A DNA stretch of 64,000 nucleotides, taken from Mimachlamys varia. Lineage: Eukaryota > Mollusca > Bivalvia > Pectinida > Pectinidae. Within the stretch, counting starts at the first letter, position 1. Every line of letters starts with the position of its first letter. A program made the position numbers and the translations under genes. The notes below the pieces were generated by a model. That model saw only the letters and a program-made list of their open reading frames with translations, ran no database searches and was not told where the DNA came from. The stretch spans positions 13,700,757-13,764,756 of the forward strand of contig OX392543.1 in assembly GCA_947623455.1 (NCBI GenBank). The letters are read 5' to 3'. Below, one piece after another: positions 61,301-64,000 of the stretch.

Positions 61301-61510
61301 ATAACCTTCTTTTATTTACGACCTTATGTCTTTGATGCTCAAAATGACAACTTTATGAAAATGTATTTTCACTGAAAATAAGAAATCTGGATGTCGGAAA
61401 GGTGTAAAATTATTCTTCGGAAAAGAAAAATACTGTAGTTGAGCTAGATAAGAAATTATACGGGAGCAGGCTCCTATGGAGAATTAACATTAATGGAAAC
61501 AGGCCCTTTA
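58353..61510 (-). mobile_element. 3.16-kb TIR DNA transposon with DDE transposase remnant
   Basis: The termini TAAAGGGCCTGTTTCCA (58353-58369) and TGGAAACAGGCCCTTTA (61494-61510) are exact inverted repeats of 17 bp. If the outer TA is the target duplication, the TIR starts AAGGGCC. A DDE transposase remnant lies inside on the minus strand. The architecture resembles ISL2EU/IS4EU-type elements, an inference from the transposase signature. A hairpin AACGCCCTTTAATGGGCGTT sits at 58724-58743. Confidence 0.75.
59494..60364 (-). pseudogene. DDE transposase (DDE_Tnp_4-like), deleted and frameshifted
   Basis: The open piece 60012-59494 contains KSRWIVESYHGRLKHWTFF, with the glutamate of the VES/GRLK signature (about residue 34) being the third catalytic acidic residue of this family. 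It continues with ALIRTVTACLNGIRGPI and a C-terminal extension to DGDYEVWL. Upstream pieces (60263-59997 and 60364-60179) encode a short Cys-containing N-terminal segment (CQKCYMKYLRN) and an acidic EPEPEQNQEIEEEDD linker in other frames. The part carrying the first two aspartates is missing, deleted near 60010. Non-functional. Confidence 0.75.
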
Positions 61511-61574
61511 CTCGAAACAAACAACAAACTACCTTATTCAGAGAGTGTATTTTTAGGTGGTGGCCCTGACATAA

Positions 61575-61880
61575 GTCTGTTAACAGAGGCGTGACTTGTT
61601 TACTGGTGATATTTGTATGTACCAGGAAGTTGTGAAAGTATGGAACCGTACATATACTTACCGATGGTAATTTTGAGCAGCTTTTATACTTGCACAGAAG
61701 GTAGGTTAATCTTTAACGCAATTATGTAACCGATTGTTTGATTATTTACACTTTTTAAGATAACTAAACAGTATAATGAACTTTGATCAGGAAGACAGAG
61801 TAGTGATCTTCCTGATTATTGGCGTTCATCGCTTCCTGATTAGGAGTAGTAATTTCTAAGTTCGGATCACCTGCATTGGT
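61575..61880 (+). repeat. Duplicated block with signal-peptide first exon, left copy
   Basis: Aligns with 63460-63760: GTTAACAGAGGCGTGACTTG against GTTAACCGAGGCGTGACGTG, the whole exon, and downstream AGTAGT...TTCGGATC. It lies just outside the right TIR of the DNA transposon. Confidence 0.75.
61640..61700 (+). CDS. Signal-peptide first exon (partial gene), left copy
   Basis: ATG at 61640 opens 20 codons plus one base, then a good donor (GAAG|GTAGGT). The peptide MEPYIYLPMVILSSFYT followed by C-T-E is short and hydrophobic, like a secretory signal with its end in the next exon. The phase-1 junction is the usual one for exons entering Ig domains. The closely similar exon at 63522 keeps length, frame and donor, supporting selection on both. 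No following exon was found before the second copy, so this may be an orphan or an alternative first exon. Confidence 0.55.
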
Positions 61881-62086
61881 TTAATATTGAATTTCGAGTA
61901 TGAGCTTTATAATGAATTTTAATTCCATAAACGAGAATTTTTGTTTCACAATACTGACATATTATTTTCGTTTGCTAATTTTGACCACTATGCAGCTTAT
62001 CTCATTGATGCCCAGAATGATGAAAATTGATATCGTTCATAATGCTTGCTGAACATCAATTGGTGATCAAATTCAATGCTTGATGG

Positions 62087-62245
62087 GGATGTGCAAGTTT
62101 TTTATGGTCGCTCTCTTGGTCTTGATAAGAAATATTCTGTATCCATGTATGAAATATAAGTAGACGTTTTTTTTAATATACTCATTAGGTTGCTTACTCG
62201 TTGTGAATGATAATGATGTTTCAGTTCTCATTTTGAGGAAGTGAT
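62087..62245 (+). mobile_element. Penelope-like scrap (RT end and tail start)
   Basis: GTTTTTTATGGTCGCTCTC, AAGAAATATTCTGTATC, then GTTGTGAATGATAATGATGT and CTCATTTTGAGGA match 36105-36240. Confidence 0.65.
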
Positions 62246-62514
62246 ACATATTGGATGTTACATAGCTTGAAATTACTAAATGATCTATTAGAATATCACA
62301 CAACAGTCAAATAACAATAAAATACGGTAAAATGAAATAAATAAAAGGTACCAAATAGTATATGTATAGCTGTGATCATATGCTTTGTTCATGTACTGTG
62401 GTCATCATTACATATATGTATATATTATGTAAGAGCGAACGTCTATGCCTCATCATAAACTATATGGATTTCGATAAATAAAATTGAAGATCCTTTAAAA
62501 AATATATAAACAAT

Positions 62515-62720
62515 TTATATGGAGTAAAAATCATTGCATAGTGTGTAATGTTCTTTAAATAAGTCAGGTATATCTGTAAGTATAACATTCATTAAAGAAA
62601 TCAGTTCGTTTTCTACAGTGTTCAAACAAAATGGACATAATCTCTGTTCCTCTAGCAAGTTTATGTAACGACCAGCCTCTATCACTAGAGAAAGACATCT
62701 GAGTCGTACACGTGGCATAA
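62515..62720 (-). pseudogene. Non-LTR retrotransposon C-terminal scrap
   Basis: The minus-strand frame RLRCLSLVIEAGRYINLLEE and QRLCPFCLNTVENEL has the layout of the C-terminal zinc-knuckle region of CR1/L2-type elements. Compare the LAILTGRYDN...IEDEYHF segment at 9638-9892. Only this piece remains. Confidence 0.65.
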
Positions 62721-62804
62721 AATGTGAGATGTCACGTAATACTCAGAAATATATTTTAAAAAAGCCTTCCAAATACACTCACTCTCAACATACACCTACA
62801 TCTT

Positions 62805-62872
62805 ATACACCTGGAGGTCGTCATTAAATGACCCTTGCTATTAATAGGACGTAAAAACAGTCAACCAAGAGA
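62805..62872 (+). repeat. Short dispersed repeat end
   Basis: GGACGTAAAAACAGTCAACC with upstream ATTAAATGACCCTTGCTATT parallels 54695-54742. Confidence 0.45.
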
Positions 62873-63459
62873 AACAATAATTTGGCGCCATGTTGACCTA
62901 CATTACGTCAGCGCTTTGCACATCAACCCTGGTGTTACGTTTTATAGCTTTACGTTAATCATTAAAGTGATTGTGATTTTCCAATATGTTAGCATACAAA
63001 GGGCAAAAACCTTAATAAAAATGAAAAAAAATATGTATAACGAAGTATCTTAATTGAAAGTGCAATCGTGATGCCAGGTAAATATTCATGACGTTCATAC
63101 GGACTTCATTCTAGTTAACATTGCACCCGGAGTGCAATCATATTCACAATATATGCAATCTGACAAAAGCTAAATGGGTAAGTGAGAGTTGTTAATATCA
63201 CATTTAAAAAATAACAAAACCAAGTCCTCTAACCACCCAACAATATGGGACTTCTTCAAATCATGTACAAAAGCCATGCTATAATAAAGTATTAGGCACA
63301 TGCGTGTAGTACAGTTATATTTTAGCCTTCAACACTGTGATAATAAGAAAAGACCTTGAAACGTTCGGTTGATTATCACGACAGACGCCGAACAATCAAC
63401 AAGTTACCCAGTGCAGTGAGTCTATCTATAGGTTGGTATTATTTTGAGCTGGACAGTTG

Positions 63460-63760
63460 TGTTAACCGAGGCGTGACGTGTTTACAGGTGATATTGGTAT
63501 TCACCGGGTAGTTGTGACATTATGGAACCGTACCTATACTTACTTATGGTAATTTTGATCAACTTTTATACTTACACGGAAGGTATGTCGATCGTTAACA
63601 CACTAAAAAAACACTTGTTTGAGTTTATGTGATTTCATAAGCTAATTAATAGTACGAATGCAGTTGAAATTTTGACAAAGAAGGCAGAGATTTTCTGGAT
63701 ACTGACGACCTTTGTTTACCTAATTAAGAGAAGTAGTTTCCAAATTCGGATCGCCTGTTC
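63460..63760 (+). repeat. Duplicated block with signal-peptide first exon, right copy
   Basis: Partner of 61575-61880, with similarity on both sides of the exon. The copies are about 1.88 kb apart in direct orientation. Confidence 0.75.
63522..63582 (+). CDS. Signal-peptide first exon (partial gene), right copy
   Basis: ATG at 63522, 20 codons plus one base, donor GAAG|GTATGT. The peptide MEPYLYLLMVILINFYTYT has a stronger hydrophobic core than the left copy. Differences from the left copy are mostly single-base, conservative and length-preserving. Later exons would lie beyond 64000. The gene family is unknown from this exon alone. A link to Ig receptors is suggested only by the phase and the Ig/TM exons 12 kb away on the other strand. 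Confidence 0.6.
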
Positions 63761-63836
63761 GCATTAGTTGTTGCCCCCTTTGTCCATCTTGGATTTTTAC
63801 TATGAGATTTGTTTTGGCTTAAATTTCATATTTAGC

Positions 63837-64000
63837 TCACCTGGACGAAGGTCCGGTGCGCTTATGCCATGGCGATTCGTCCGTCGTCCGTCCGTCGTCT
63901 GTCAACACTTGCTTCAAATCACTACTAGTCAAAAAGTCCTGATTAGATTTTTTACCAAATTTAGTCAGAAACATCCTTTGGGGAAGGGGTACAGATTTTG
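63837..64000 (-). repeat. Dispersed repeat, cut by the window end
   Basis: AGCTCACCTGGACGAAGGTC, CTTATGCCATGGCG, then CGTCCGTCGTCCGTCCGTCG. The opening is the reverse complement of the CCAGGTGAGCT edge of the repeat at 32460-33797, where GACCTGCACCATGGC also precedes the edge. So this is a minus-oriented member of the same or a sister family. Confidence 0.6.

Noticed and set aside
7427..62245. Regularly repeated tail segments as a CRISPR-like or satellite array
   Set aside because: Copies are kilobases apart, in both orientations, with RT remnants attached: a dispersed retroelement family.

Overview
This is a eukaryotic window: AT-rich, repeat-laden, with spliced exons and metazoan retroelements. 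There are no operons, ribosome-binding sites, rRNA, tRNA or CRISPR arrays. The repeat style (hundreds-of-bp foldback elements, Penelope-like tails, segmented repeats bounded by GCTCACC/GGTGAGC, short-TIR elements beside TTAA) and the gene content suggest a marine lophotrochozoan, most likely a bivalve mollusc. That assignment is inference.

The backbone is a small, dying family of adenylate-forming (AMP-binding, acyl-CoA-synthetase-like) genes. Six copies lie between 12.0 and 42.0 kb on both strands. Only the copy at 40271-41911 (546 codons, one coding exon) is open throughout. The others are a near-intact copy with a 1-base deletion (12079-13709, +), a short fragment (15885-16190, +), a copy with many lesions (24593-26108, +), a 3'-truncated frameshifted copy (26818-28142, -) and a deletion-riddled 3' fragment (31880-32372, -). 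The four copies that keep a 5' end also keep a splice acceptor just before the ATG and, in at least three, recognisable intron sequence before it. They therefore spread by DNA duplication, not retrocopying. The one intact copy is also the one whose A5 and A7 motifs depart most from the family pattern.

Mobile elements fill most of the rest. One Penelope-like (RT-bearing) family has about 14 pieces on both strands, including a decayed near-full-length copy (55.6-57.95 kb), an RT fragment with an intact YIDD box (35.5-36.4 kb) and a head-to-tail pair (7.4-9.0 kb). Others are a non-LTR retrotransposon of CR1/L2 type (9.6-11.8 kb, -), a collapsed Ty3/Gypsy element (17.6-19.6 kb), a 3.16-kb TIR DNA transposon with a DDE transposase remnant (58.35-61.51 kb), a 3.09-kb TIR element next to TTAA (44.22-47.31 kb), several foldback/MITE elements and a minisatellite of nineteen 19-bp units (39.06-39.42 kb).

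The right third carries traces of immunoglobulin-superfamily receptor genes: a transmembrane exon and an Ig-domain exon with an in-frame stop (50.35-51.12 kb, -), and two duplicated 61-nt signal-peptide first exons (61.64 and 63.52 kb, +), the second probably heading a gene that continues past the window. Non-genic stretches were read on both strands; where nothing is listed, nothing was recognised.
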